From contig JAUXIQ010000058.1 in the NCBI GenBank assembly GCA_030620925.1, positions 1 to 8,923 of the forward strand: DNA of 8,923 nt. Reading direction: 5' to 3'. Under the pieces are notes generated by a model. The model was not told where the DNA came from. It saw nothing but the letters and a program-made list of their open reading frames with translations, and ran no database searches. Source of the stretch: Nitrospinota bacterium. Lineage in GTDB: Bacteria > JAUXIQ01. Both the position numbers and the translations under genes were made by a program. Below, in pieces: positions 1 to 6,389 of the stretch; positions within the stretch are counted from its first letter, which is position 1; the number at the start of each line of letters is the position of its first letter.

Positions 1-164
1 ACCCCCCCGGGAGTTTCCTCGTCTTCGCTGGGATAATAGATTAGGAGACCTCCCCCCACGATTTTGGACATCGGCAAAAGGACTGCCACTGAAGCTAAGA
101 TGATAAAAACAGTCATGGCATAGCCCAATTTTTGCCCTGTGCGCAGGTCTACAATCTTTCTCAT
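1..164 (-). CDS. Partial N-terminus of an unidentified small membrane protein
   Basis: Reading leftward from an ATG at 164, the frame stays open for 54 codons to the window edge, so only the N-terminus is present. It begins MRKIVDLRTGQKLGYAMTVF. After a short basic, polar start comes one hydrophobic segment at about residues 15-37, then Gly-rich and Tyr residues and an acidic stretch (SEDEE). This pattern suggests a membrane anchor with the N-terminus probably cytoplasmic. An in-frame GTG lies two codons upstream, and neither start has a strong Shine-Dalgarno sequence. The gene starts 58 bases after the slipin gene stops, on the same strand, so the two are probably co-transcribed. Slipins are often followed by nfeD, but nothing in these 54 residues identifies it as NfeD. 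Family unknown. Confidence 0.55.
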   Translation of the reverse strand, partial: MRKIVDLRTGQKLGYAMTVFIILASVAVLLPMSKIVGGGLLIYYPSEDEETPGG

Positions 165-187
165 GGTCACAGTTTCCAGGTTTCATG

Positions 188-211
188 GGGAGGAGAGTTT
201 CTTTTCCTCCC
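188..211 (-). other. Stem-loop between the slipin gene and the following membrane-protein gene
   Basis: GGGAGG at 188-193 pairs with CCTCCC at 206-211 around a 12-base loop, and one further A-T pair extends the stem inward. It lies between the slipin stop (223) and the next start (164). On the minus-strand transcript no U-run follows the stem, so this is not a convincing terminator. It might be an mRNA processing or stability element, or a chance product of purine-rich ribosome-binding sequence. Function not established. Confidence 0.25.
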
Positions 212-222
212 TTTAATCTCAA

Positions 223-1188
223 TCATGAGGTCTCTTCGCCATCCGGTTTTTTCTCTAAATGGGTGTATTCTTTGGCCATGGCCATCAGCCCTGCCATGGT
301 TCCCAGGTTCATGCTGTCCAACGCTGTTGAGGGGACAACCATTATCGTTGCCTGTCCTTTAAGACCCTCATACAGCATGTTCATGGCCCTTAAATGGAGG
401 GCGGTGGGATTATCTTTATAGCGGGTCGAGGCCTGCTCGAATTTTTCGGCTATGATGAGCTCGGAGTCACCGAGGATGACCCTGGCCTGTTTCTCCCTCT
501 CTGCCTGTGCCTGCATGGACATGGCGTCCTGGAGAGCCTGGGGGATGGTGACGTCCCTTAACTCCACGGAAACGGCGCGGATGCCCCAGGGGGTTATCCG
601 CTCATCGATGAGGCTGCCCAGGTCCTTGTCCAGCTTGAGCCTGCCTTCCAACATGTCGGAGAGGTCGGCCCGCCCGATGATATCCCGAAGAGCGGTCTGT
701 GCCGCCCAGCTAACGGCCATCTGGTAGTTCTCCACTTCCAGGGCGGCCTTCATGGGGTCCACCACGTGCCAGAAGAGCACGGCGTCCACGTCCACGGGAA
801 CGTTATCTTTGGTGAGGGTGGATTCGGCTCTGAAGATGGTGGTAATAACCCTCAGGTCTATCCAGTAAGCGATGGAATCTACTATGGGGGCGATGGCGAA
901 GAGGCCGGGCCCTTTGACCCTGCTGTATTTACCCCATCTCAACACCACGGCTCTATCCCATTGTTTGGCGATCTTTACCATGAAAGCCACGTACAGGGCC
1001 AGGGCGAAGAAGCCTGCTCCGATCCATGCATTGTGCTGTGCCATGGTGCCGCCGGCGCCGGCGCCGGCGATGATCAGGAAAAGGATTACAGAGAGGGGGT
1101 TGACATGTTTCAACCTCTTGGGCATCTTGAGGCTAATTACCTCTCCTTCCAATTCCTTCGCACCTGCACCTTTAGTTTCTTCGTTCAT
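223..1188 (-). CDS. Slipin (stomatin-like SPFH/Band 7 membrane protein)
   Basis: A 321-residue protein of the SPFH/Band 7 superfamily, close to the bacterial slipin type. These proteins form membrane-bound oligomeric scaffolds thought to organise lipid microdomains or protein quality control. Two hydrophobic segments at about residues 31-49 and 53-71 anchor it. The Band 7 domain follows at about 74-245, with the expected KGPGLFAIAPIVDS and LTKDNVPVDVDAVLFWHV-type blocks. The slipin signature EREKQARVILGDSE lies at 230-243 and leads into an Ala/Glu-rich helical region. The C-terminus (about 262-307) keeps the hydrophobic oligomerisation stretch (TIMVVPSTAL). The ATG at 1188 is supported by an AGGAGG five bases upstream. 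An extra 30-residue charged N-terminus precedes the first membrane segment. No protease or clear nfeD is visible next to it. It lies downstream of the multiheme cytochrome, so it may help organise or maintain that membrane complex; this is inference. Confidence 0.93.
   Translation of the reverse strand: MNEETKGAGAKELEGEVISLKMPKRLKHVNPLSVILFLIIAGAGAGGTMAQHNAWIGAGFFALALYVAFMVKIAKQWDRAVVLRWGKYSRVKGPGLFAIAPIVDSIAYWIDLRVITTIFRAESTLTKDNVPVDVDAVLFWHVVDPMKAALEVENYQMAVSWAAQTALRDIIGRADLSDMLEGRLKLDKDLGSLIDERITPWGIRAVSVELRDVTIPQALQDAMSMQAQAEREKQARVILGDSELIIAEKFEQASTRYKDNPTALHLRAMNMLYEGLKGQATIMVVPSTALDSMNLGTMAGLMAMAKEYTHLEKKPDGEETS
1051..1068. repeat. Hexamer microsatellite (GCCGGC x3) inside the slipin gene
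   Basis: Three perfect tandem copies of GCCGGC encode the Ala-Gly-Ala-Gly-Ala-Gly stretch (residues 41-46) at the end of the first membrane segment. Each copy is a palindrome, and one unit equals two codons. Gain or loss of a unit would therefore stay in frame and change only the length of the loop or membrane segment. Confidence 0.6.
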
Positions 1189-1193
1189 CTTTT

Positions 1194-1199
1194 CCTCCT
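1194..1199 (-). promoter_or_regulatory. Strong ribosome-binding site fixing the slipin start
   Basis: AGGAGG on the minus strand sits five bases before the ATG at 1188. It is the best Shine-Dalgarno match in the left block and decides the start codon. The cytochrome and the receiver gene upstream have only weak matches, so the slipin may be translated more strongly than its neighbours. Confidence 0.75.
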
Positions 1200-1221
1200 A
1201 ACTTAGGTTTTTACCACCTGT

Positions 1222-1245
1222 AATAAAAAGAGCTCACTGTCGCTC
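1222..1245 (-). terminator. Weak intrinsic terminator candidate after the cytochrome gene
   Basis: On the minus strand GAGC (1245-1242) pairs with GCTC (1233-1230) across an 8-base loop, and two G-U pairs could extend the stem. A TTTTTATT tract follows immediately. The position, about 50 bases after the cytochrome stop and before the slipin ribosome-binding site, suits a partial terminator or attenuator. The stem is short, so read-through into the slipin gene is likely. Confidence 0.25.
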
Positions 1246-1293
1246 CCTCCCTCATGGATTAATTTCACATACCACTCAACGCCTCACGAATAA

Positions 1294-2181
1294 TTATAAG
1301 AAGAACTTTTCAAGAGGTTTCCTATCATGACAGCTCTGACACAGTTCCCTGGCTAAGTCTCTGGTGACCCGCCACATGTGCGGCATGTGGCAAATGGTGC
1401 AGTCGCCACCGGTGGCATCCAGGTGTATGCCGTGTTTACCAAGCTCGACGATGGAGTTGTGGCATCGTAAACAATCTGTTGAAGTTGGTTTTATGCTCTT
1501 AGAATGCGGTTTATGGCACTCCATGCAGCGGAAGGCCATGGAGCCGTTCCGGGGCCAGAAATTTGCTCCGTCAAGGCCTTGTGATCGGGCTATCTTGGCA
1601 TGACAGGAGAGACACCTTTCTCTGGTTGGTCTGAGGTCCGCTTGCTGGCCGCCGTAAGTATGGCAGCCGAGGCAGGCCATTCCTTCCATTCCCACGCCGT
1701 GCACCCTTTTTTCGATGTGGCAGTTTACGCAGAAGCGTTCTTCGGTGACGAATTTGTGGAGTTCTGTCCCGTGACACTGGGTGCATTCCAACTGAGCCAT
1801 GAACACGTGCCGGGCGTGCCCGTAGGAGCGGTTTATGGAAATGGCGGCGTCTCTGGTGAGATGGCATTCTCTGCAGATGTCTGAAGGCACGAGGAAGTGG
1901 CCGTAGCGCTCGCTCACCTCTTTGGGGTTGCTGAACAGGGTTCTTATCATCATCTTGTTCTTTTCGATGATGCTGGCTTCATGGCAGGTATGGCAGTTTA
2001 TGCCGTTGTGCACGCTCGCTTTCCAGGCATCGAAGGCTTCGTCCATGAGGTGGCAGGACCTGCAAAATTCGGGGTTGTTTTCGGTGAAATCGTAAGCATA
2101 GAAGGCTACGGTTATGGCGCCTATGACAACTATAACTCCCAGGATCACAGTTATAATCGACAGCTTGAAGGGGAATTTCAT
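1294..2181 (-). CDS. Undecaheme NapC/NirT-type membrane-anchored c-type cytochrome
   Basis: A 295-residue protein with 11 CXXCH heme-c attachment motifs. Their first cysteines are at residues 40, 63, 103, 133, 151, 170, 190, 219, 237, 261 and 281. An uncleaved N-terminal membrane anchor spans about residues 7-29, and everything after it should be periplasmic. The first two motifs with the intervening Trp/His pattern (CRSCHLM...W..SVH..INCHTCHE) match the NapC/NirT/NrfH quinol-dehydrogenase family. These proteins take electrons from menaquinol and pass them to periplasmic partners. Family members usually carry 4-5 hemes (ImcH-like forms more), so 11 in a protein this short is a dense heme wire. 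No terminal reductase is adjacent, so the electron acceptor is unknown. It follows the receiver-domain gene by 62 bases, probably in the same transcript. Only a weak AGG lies upstream of the ATG at 2181. Confidence 0.95.
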   Translation of the reverse strand: MKFPFKLSIITVILGVIVVIGAITVAFYAYDFTENNPEFCRSCHLMDEAFDAWKASVHNGINCHTCHEASIIEKNKMMIRTLFSNPKEVSERYGHFLVPSDICRECHLTRDAAISINRSYGHARHVFMAQLECTQCHGTELHKFVTEERFCVNCHIEKRVHGVGMEGMACLGCHTYGGQQADLRPTRERCLSCHAKIARSQGLDGANFWPRNGSMAFRCMECHKPHSKSIKPTSTDCLRCHNSIVELGKHGIHLDATGGDCTICHMPHMWRVTRDLARELCQSCHDRKPLEKFFL

Positions 2182-2243
2182 AAACTCTTAACCTTGATCT
2201 ATTAATCTTTAGCCGTTGGTGCCGCTTACAGTTTCATCGATGT

Positions 2244-2624
2244 CTATTTAGAATGTTTAGCTATGGCGTGCTCAATCGCCGATTTAATTTCGTCTCCAGA
2301 AGTGGGTTTGACCAAATGGTAAAATATCTTTCCCTTTCTTATCTGGCGCTGCGTCTCCAGGGAGTCTTCGCTGGTTATCGTGATTATGGGCAGAGTGTCG
2401 TCTATCTGGTTAATTATGGGAATGGTCTCCGCCCCACCTTCTCTATCCGGGTCCAATTCAAGGATTATAGCGTCATACTTATTTTTAAGTATTTGTTTTA
2501 ATGCTTCGGTCAATTTCTCAATGAACTCAAGCCGATAGTTGGATGCACTCAGTAGTTCAGTAAGCTGGTTTCGAAAGTCGGCATCGCTGTTTAAGACAAG
2601 AATGTTTATCGTGTTGTTGCTCAT
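2244..2624 (-). CDS. Stand-alone receiver domain with a degenerate phosphorylation site
   Basis: A 126-residue protein spanning one CheY-like receiver fold with no output domain. The fold shows in the beta-strand blocks INILVLN (6-12), YDAIILEL (50-57), PIITITS (79-85) and FYHLVKP (101-107). The conserved switch Thr (T84) and Lys-Pro (K106-P107) are kept. The Asp pair that binds magnesium is replaced by N12-S13 (D14 follows), and the phospho-acceptor Asp is replaced by Glu (E56). Standard aspartyl phosphorylation is therefore unlikely; Glu may mimic a permanently activated state, or the domain may be a phosphorylation-independent adaptor. The loop after E56 (DPDREGG) also departs from the usual MPG. 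The ATG at 2624 has no clear Shine-Dalgarno sequence. It sits between the two-component genes and the cytochrome, so it may tune the kinase-regulator pair or act on the cytochrome operon; this is inference. Confidence 0.85.
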   Translation of the reverse strand: MSNNTINILVLNSDADFRNQLTELLSASNYRLEFIEKLTEALKQILKNKYDAIILELDPDREGGAETIPIINQIDDTLPIITITSEDSLETQRQIRKGKIFYHLVKPTSGDEIKSAIEHAIAKHSK

Positions 2625-2697
2625 TTGATGAATACAAAGCCATCTGTGTGTTTGAACTATCTACTACATTTTCCTTAGGGCATCTTCCTTATTCAGT

Positions 2698-2713
2698 TAC
2701 AAAAATCGTGCCT
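2698..2713 (-). promoter_or_regulatory. Candidate sigma54 (-24/-12) promoter for the receiver-cytochrome operon
   Basis: Read on the minus strand, AGGCAC-GATTT-TTGTA resembles the sigma54 consensus TGGCAC-N5-TTGCA. The GG and the -12 dinucleotide have the required 10-base separation. The main weakness is the -12 element, which is GT instead of GC. Transcription would start near 2687, leaving a leader of about 60 bases before the ATG at 2624. A sigma54 activator gene directly upstream makes the match more believable, but a single degenerate site can arise by chance. Confidence 0.4.
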
Positions 2714-2835
2714 TTTGGAGTTGCGGCCCGGGATGATAGGAGAATTAGGTTATAAATCATTGAAAATATAAGTGAAGTCAGGGAACGTTGCGTTATAGAG
2801 AGATTGTGCGAAAATGGGTGTCGGGTGTTGTCGTC

Positions 2836-2848
2836 TGACAATATGTCA
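2836..2848. promoter_or_regulatory. Dyad TGACA-ATA-TGTCA, possible activator-binding site
   Basis: A perfect inverted repeat with five-base arms and a three-base centre. It lies about 130 bases upstream of the -24 element of the candidate sigma54 promoter, a typical distance for an NtrC-family enhancer site. Further TGTCA half-sites occur at 2915-2919 and 2924-2928, the latter overlapping the palindrome GTCATGAC at 2925-2932. Binding by the adjacent regulator is inferred from position only. Confidence 0.35.
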
Positions 2849-2925
2849 TGGCATTGTAGGGTGGTAAGTGCATAAACCCAGAGCCAGAGCCGGATGAGGG
2901 CTATTCTGTCGATTTGTCAGTAGTG

Positions 2926-4305
2926 TCATGACTCTTTGTCGATGGACGCGGTATCGGGGATGCTGTATTCTCTTAGCTTCCGGTAGAGAGTCCGCTCGCT
3001 TATGTTCAGGGCTTTGGCGGCTTTCCCCCGGTGTCCGTTCATACGCTGGAGCACCTGAATAATATATTTTTTCTCCATTTCTTTGAGGGGGAGAAGGCTT
3101 CCCGATTCATCGTTCTCACCAGCATGGGCTGCCCTCCGGATGTTTGTAGGGAGGTCTTTGGGGCTAATATAGTCGTCTTCTGACATTATGATGGCCCTTT
3201 CGATGACGTTTTGCAGCTCACGTATGTTCCCGGGCCAGGAGTAGGCCATGAGCCTTTCCATGGCCTCGTCGGTTATGGACAGGTTCTTTTTCCCCGTAAT
3301 GCTGGTATTTTCCATGAAATATTGGACGAGGAGTGGAATGTCTTCCTTCCTCTCCCGTAGCGGTGGGATGGACATGGAGAAGACGTTGAGGCGGTAAAAG
3401 AGGTCTTCCCTGAACTGGCCGTTTGACACCATCTGGTAGAGGTCTCTGTTAGTGGCGGCGATTATCCTCACTTCCACCCTGATGTCTTTGGTGCTGCCCA
3501 TGCGGCGGAAGGTCTTACTGTCCATCACCCGCAGCATCTTGGCCTGGATTGCAGGGCTGATCTCTCCTATCTCGTCCATGACCAGCGTGCCGGTATCGGC
3601 CACCTCAAAAAGGCCGTGCTTTCTGCTGGCGGCCCCTGTATAAGCGCCTTTTTCGTGTCCGAACAGCTCGTTTTCCAGCAGGTTTTCCTGCAGGGAGCCG
3701 CAGTCGATGATAACGAAGGGGCGGTCTTTCATGGGGCTATGGTGGTGGATGGCTCTGGCGACTAATTCCTTGCCCACTCCGCTCTCCCCCATGATGAGGA
3801 CAGTGGATTGGGCATTGGCCACCTTATTGATAAGCTCCAGGACGTTCTTGATTGCCTGGCTGTGGCCTATTATCCCCTGGAATTCTTCCCTGCGGGCGAG
3901 CTCCTGTTTGAGCATAATGTTCTCTTTTCCTATGAGCTGTTTTTCGTAGGCTTTGGTGATGATTGTCTCCAGCTCTGAGAGGTTGCATGGTTTGGTTATG
4001 AAGTCGTAGGCTCCCTGTTTCATGGAATTTATGGCGTTGTCCACTGTGGCGTAAGCGGTGAGCATTATTATCTCGATTTCGGGATTTATGTCTTTTATGG
4101 CTACCATCGTATCGAAGCCGCTCATTCCGGGCATCTTTATATCCAGCAATACCACGTTCAAGTTTTCTTCGGCCACCAGCTTCCGGGCCTCGTCTCCGTT
4201 GGCTGCGATGCTCACGTTGAACCCTATAGAGGCCAGCTCTTCGCTCAGCACTTCTCTGAAGGTATCGTCATCATCTACTAAAAGGACTGCGATGTCCTCT
4301 TTCAT
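2926..4305 (-). CDS. NtrC-family sigma54-dependent response regulator
   Basis: A 459-residue protein with all three NtrC-type domains. The receiver (about 5-123) has acidic residues D11-D14, phospho-acceptor D55 (VVLLDIKMPG), T83 and K105, so it is a competent phosphoreceiver. The AAA+ sigma54-interaction domain (about 143-385) has Walker A GESGVGKE (173-180), the sigma54-contact loop GAYTGA (220-225) and Walker B LVMDEIGE (241-248). It also has FREDLFYRLNVFSMSIPPLRERKEDIP (in two blocks around 298-323) and YSWPGNIRELQN. A Fis-type helix-turn-helix closes the protein (about 412-446, ending ISERTLYRKLREY). The sigma54 loop has Tyr where Phe is usual. The gene overlaps the kinase stop by four bases (ATGA), with GGAGG ten bases before the start, so the two are translationally coupled partners. 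Targets are unknown; the cytochrome operon downstream is the obvious candidate. Confidence 0.95.
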   Translation of the reverse strand: MKEDIAVLLVDDDDTFREVLSEELASIGFNVSIAANGDEARKLVAEENLNVVLLDIKMPGMSGFDTMVAIKDINPEIEIIMLTAYATVDNAINSMKQGAYDFITKPCNLSELETIITKAYEKQLIGKENIMLKQELARREEFQGIIGHSQAIKNVLELINKVANAQSTVLIMGESGVGKELVARAIHHHSPMKDRPFVIIDCGSLQENLLENELFGHEKGAYTGAASRKHGLFEVADTGTLVMDEIGEISPAIQAKMLRVMDSKTFRRMGSTKDIRVEVRIIAATNRDLYQMVSNGQFREDLFYRLNVFSMSIPPLRERKEDIPLLVQYFMENTSITGKKNLSITDEAMERLMAYSWPGNIRELQNVIERAIIMSEDDYISPKDLPTNIRRAAHAGENDESGSLLPLKEMEKKYIIQVLQRMNGHRGKAAKALNISERTLYRKLREYSIPDTASIDKES

Positions 4306-6209
4306 ACCGCTTTTTCCTCCATGTCCGCCGGTTTTCCGGCTATCGGCAAACGCACGAAGAAATCCGTGCCCTCCCCGGGCGAGCTTTTAACGGAGACCGT
4401 TCCTCCAATTTTGTCCATCAGATTCCTGCAGATGTAGAGCCCCAGGCCTGTTCCCTTTCCGGGCGGTTTTCTGGTGAAAAAGGGTTCGAAGATTTTGCCC
4501 ATATCCTCTTTCGCTATTCCCTTGCCTGTGTCGGAGATGGTCACCTGAATCAAGTTGTCTGACATAACGGTTCGGACGGTGAGGCAACCCCCCTCGTCTT
4601 CTATGGCTTGTATTGCGTTGAGTATGAGGTTGAAAAACACCTCTCGCAGGTCCGATTGATCCAGTTGCAAGAGGGGTACGGAGGGGTCTAAATCCTTCAT
4701 TACTTCTATCTCACGGCGCGTCGATTCGGATTCCAGCAGGGAGATGGTCTCTTCCAGGCATTGGTTGACGTCCACGCTTTTTGTGGAGGGGATGGATTTT
4801 CTGGAAAGGAACAGGAGCTTATCGGTTATTATCTTACATCTTTCAGCCTCTTTTTTGGAGAGGCCCAGGTATTTATTAAATTTGTTGAGCTCTTCGGGCA
4901 CCAGGGGTGAGCTGGATTTCTTAAGCATCCGCTGAAGCCCTTCGATGCAGGTGGTTATGGACGCCAGGGGGTTCTTTATCTCGTGAGATATGCCCGAGGC
5001 AAGCAGCCCCAGGGAAGCCAGGCGCTCGGAATGGATCAGCTCCGCTTCCAGTTTTTTCCTCTCTGTGATGTCCCTTATCACTTCCACCACCTGATATACG
5101 TTTCCCGCGCTGTCCTTTATGGGAGAAGCATAGATTTCAAGCTCTATCTCTTCATCCTTTGTGTTCCGGAAGCTCCTGATGGTTTTGTGAAGGGTGCCTG
5201 TGCGGAATGTCTCTTCGGCAAGGCAGTACTGGTTGTCCGCCCCCTCTTCATTAAAGAGGGCGCCGCAGATTTTACCTACCAGTTCTTCCGTGGGACGCCC
5301 CATCAGATGCGAGACGGCATCATTTGCGGCTACTACACGATCCTCTCTGTTCACCACCAGAACCCCTTCGTCTATGCTGTTCACCAGTTTTTCCAGTTGC
5401 TCTTTCTGCAGTTTTATCTCTTTGATTTTTATGTATTCTTTCAGGTCTTCGGTCATCTGGTTGAAATTGTGGGCGAGCTGGGCCAGTTCGTCCGCCCCCC
5501 GTTCATCCACCATGGCGTCCAATTCTCCCCGGCCCACCCTGCTGGTATGTTTGAGGAAGTCGAACAGCCTGTGGATTACCAGTCTGTTCAACAGCAGCCA
5601 GAGCACGGCGGACATTACTCCGATGACTATAAGTGTCCAGAGGAGGACTTTTTTGACGTTGGCCTTTAGCGCCTGGTTTACATCGGCCATGGAGAAATCC
5701 ATCATCAGCACACCATTCAGTTTTTCAGACGCGTCGTGGCATCGATGGCATTCGGGATAGTTGAAGATGGGGTTGACGTTGCGGAAGACCTTCTCCCCGG
5801 AGGGGGTGGTATAGACGATCGTGGTGGCCCTGTTTTCCGGCTTATGTTGGTGGCAGATAAGGCAGGTGGTTTCCTCTCTGGTCATGTTTATCCCCACCAT
5901 CACAGGGTCGGAGGCGAACTTAACGGTCCCTTTCTTGTCCAGTATCATGATATTTTGGAGGCTTTCCTCCTGAGCAAGCCTACTGATAACGCCGTCTATC
6001 ATATCCAGATGATCGCCCAGCATGGCATACTGGAGACTGCTCCTTATCAGGGCGCTGACGTTTGTGGTGGAGGTTCTGAGGCTTTCTATCCACTGCTCCC
6101 GCTGATAGCGGTAGAGCAGGTAGGTGGATATACTGAGGATAATGGCCAGCGTAGCGACTATGCCTATGGTTATCTTGAAGTTCAGCCTGTCGAAAAATTT
6201 AATACCCAT
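4302..6209 (-). CDS. Sensor histidine kinase with a diheme c-type periplasmic domain, HAMP and PAS
   Basis: A 635-residue inner-membrane kinase. Membrane segment 1 (about 12-34) and segment 2 (about 187-209) bracket a periplasmic domain of some 150 residues. That domain has two CXXCH heme-c motifs, CLICH (116-120) and CHRCH (154-158), 38 residues apart. Because this part is exported, covalent heme attachment is plausible, pointing to sensing of redox state or a ligand such as NO, CO or O2. HAMP follows (about 205-258), then PAS (about 268-385), and HisKA with the phospho-acceptor H409 in SGISHEIKNPL. The HATPase region has the N box NLILNAIQAI (527-536), G1 DTGKGI (560-565), FEPFFT and G2 GTGLGL (586-591). 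All catalytic motifs are intact. The stop overlaps the regulator's ATG by four bases. The start at 6209 has only a weak ribosome-binding match. The signal detected is inferred. Confidence 0.95.
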   Translation of the reverse strand: MGIKFFDRLNFKITIGIVATLAIILSISTYLLYRYQREQWIESLRTSTTNVSALIRSSLQYAMLGDHLDMIDGVISRLAQEESLQNIMILDKKGTVKFASDPVMVGINMTREETTCLICHQHKPENRATTIVYTTPSGEKVFRNVNPIFNYPECHRCHDASEKLNGVLMMDFSMADVNQALKANVKKVLLWTLIVIGVMSAVLWLLLNRLVIHRLFDFLKHTSRVGRGELDAMVDERGADELAQLAHNFNQMTEDLKEYIKIKEIKLQKEQLEKLVNSIDEGVLVVNREDRVVAANDAVSHLMGRPTEELVGKICGALFNEEGADNQYCLAEETFRTGTLHKTIRSFRNTKDEEIELEIYASPIKDSAGNVYQVVEVIRDITERKKLEAELIHSERLASLGLLASGISHEIKNPLASITTCIEGLQRMLKKSSSPLVPEELNKFNKYLGLSKKEAERCKIITDKLLFLSRKSIPSTKSVDVNQCLEETISLLESESTRREIEVMKDLDPSVPLLQLDQSDLREVFFNLILNAIQAIEDEGGCLTVRTVMSDNLIQVTISDTGKGIAKEDMGKIFEPFFTRKPPGKGTGLGLYICRNLMDKIGGTVSVKSSPGEGTDFFVRLPIAGKPADMEEKAV

Positions 6210-6270
6210 TGATGACCCAAGACAGAGGTTAATTGATTCTGAGGCAAAAGGGTCATTTGCGCGGCGAGTT

Positions 6271-6294
6271 AGATACTGACATATCTACATGTAG
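6271..6294. repeat. Two adjoining inverted repeats upstream of the kinase gene
   Basis: AGATA (6271-6275) and TATCT (6282-6286) form an inverted repeat around CTGACA. It overlaps the perfect ten-base palindrome CTACATGTAG at 6285-6294. They lie 60-85 bases before the kinase start, in the probable leader. They may be protein-binding sites or RNA structure. Confidence 0.35.
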
Positions 6295-6324
6295 GGCAGG
6301 AGATAAATCGAGATATTTTGTTGT

Positions 6325-6360
6325 TTTCGTCAGATATAATGCTCGGTTGTTCTGACTAAA
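6325..6360. promoter_or_regulatory. Long inverted repeat, candidate operator for the kinase-regulator operon
   Basis: Arms TTTCGTCAGA (6325-6334) and TCTGACTAAA (6351-6360) match as an inverted repeat at 9 of 10 positions, with the inner six bases perfect. The spacer is 16 bases. Arm centres are 26 bases apart, and the GTCAGA/TCTGAC cores are 22 bases apart, about two helical turns. This suits a dimeric or tetrameric regulator bound to one DNA face. It lies just downstream of the candidate promoter at 6366-6392. The GTCA/TGAC core is also seen in the dyad at 2836-2848, which hints at autoregulation by the same regulator. Confidence 0.4.
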
Positions 6361-6389
6361 TTTCTATTCTAATAGGAATATATATATAT
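6361..6389. repeat. Imperfect dyad followed by a TA tract
   Basis: TTTCTATT (6361-6368) and AATAGGAA (6371-6378) form an inverted repeat at 7 of 8 positions around CT. A TA dinucleotide run follows at 6379-6389. The tract should melt and bend easily, which suits a promoter region. It overlaps the candidate -35 and -10 elements of the kinase operon. Confidence 0.4.

Larger units (their letters stand above)
2625..2925. other. Intergenic region between the sigma54 regulator and the receiver gene
   Basis: No credible coding sequence is seen in these 301 bases on either strand; the longest open stretches are about 26 codons. The region contains the candidate sigma54 promoter (2698-2713), a 13-base dyad (2836-2848), and several TGTC(A/G) half-sites at 2907, 2915, 2924 and 2937. 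The last two of these touch the end of the regulator gene. No strong hairpin plus T-tract marks the end of the regulator transcript. The layout suits a promoter with upstream activator sites. Confidence 0.5.

Noticed and set aside
766-1206. 146-codon open frame on the plus strand opposite the slipin gene
   Set aside because: Its sequence is a Gly/His/Glu-rich shadow of the slipin reading frame, without a ribosome-binding site or domain.
2182-2243. CGGCAC upstream of the cytochrome as a second sigma54 promoter
   Set aside because: The -12 element does not follow at the required spacing (GC comes at the wrong distance), so only half of the promoter matches.
4983-5669. 228-codon open frame on the plus strand
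   Set aside because: It lies wholly antisense to the kinase gene, whose product has every expected domain. The predicted protein has no recognisable motif and an unnatural composition.
6334-6340. TATAAT on the plus strand as a -10 element
   Set aside because: There is no acceptable -35 at the right distance and no plus-strand gene downstream. It is more simply explained as part of the spacer in the 6325-6360 inverted repeat.
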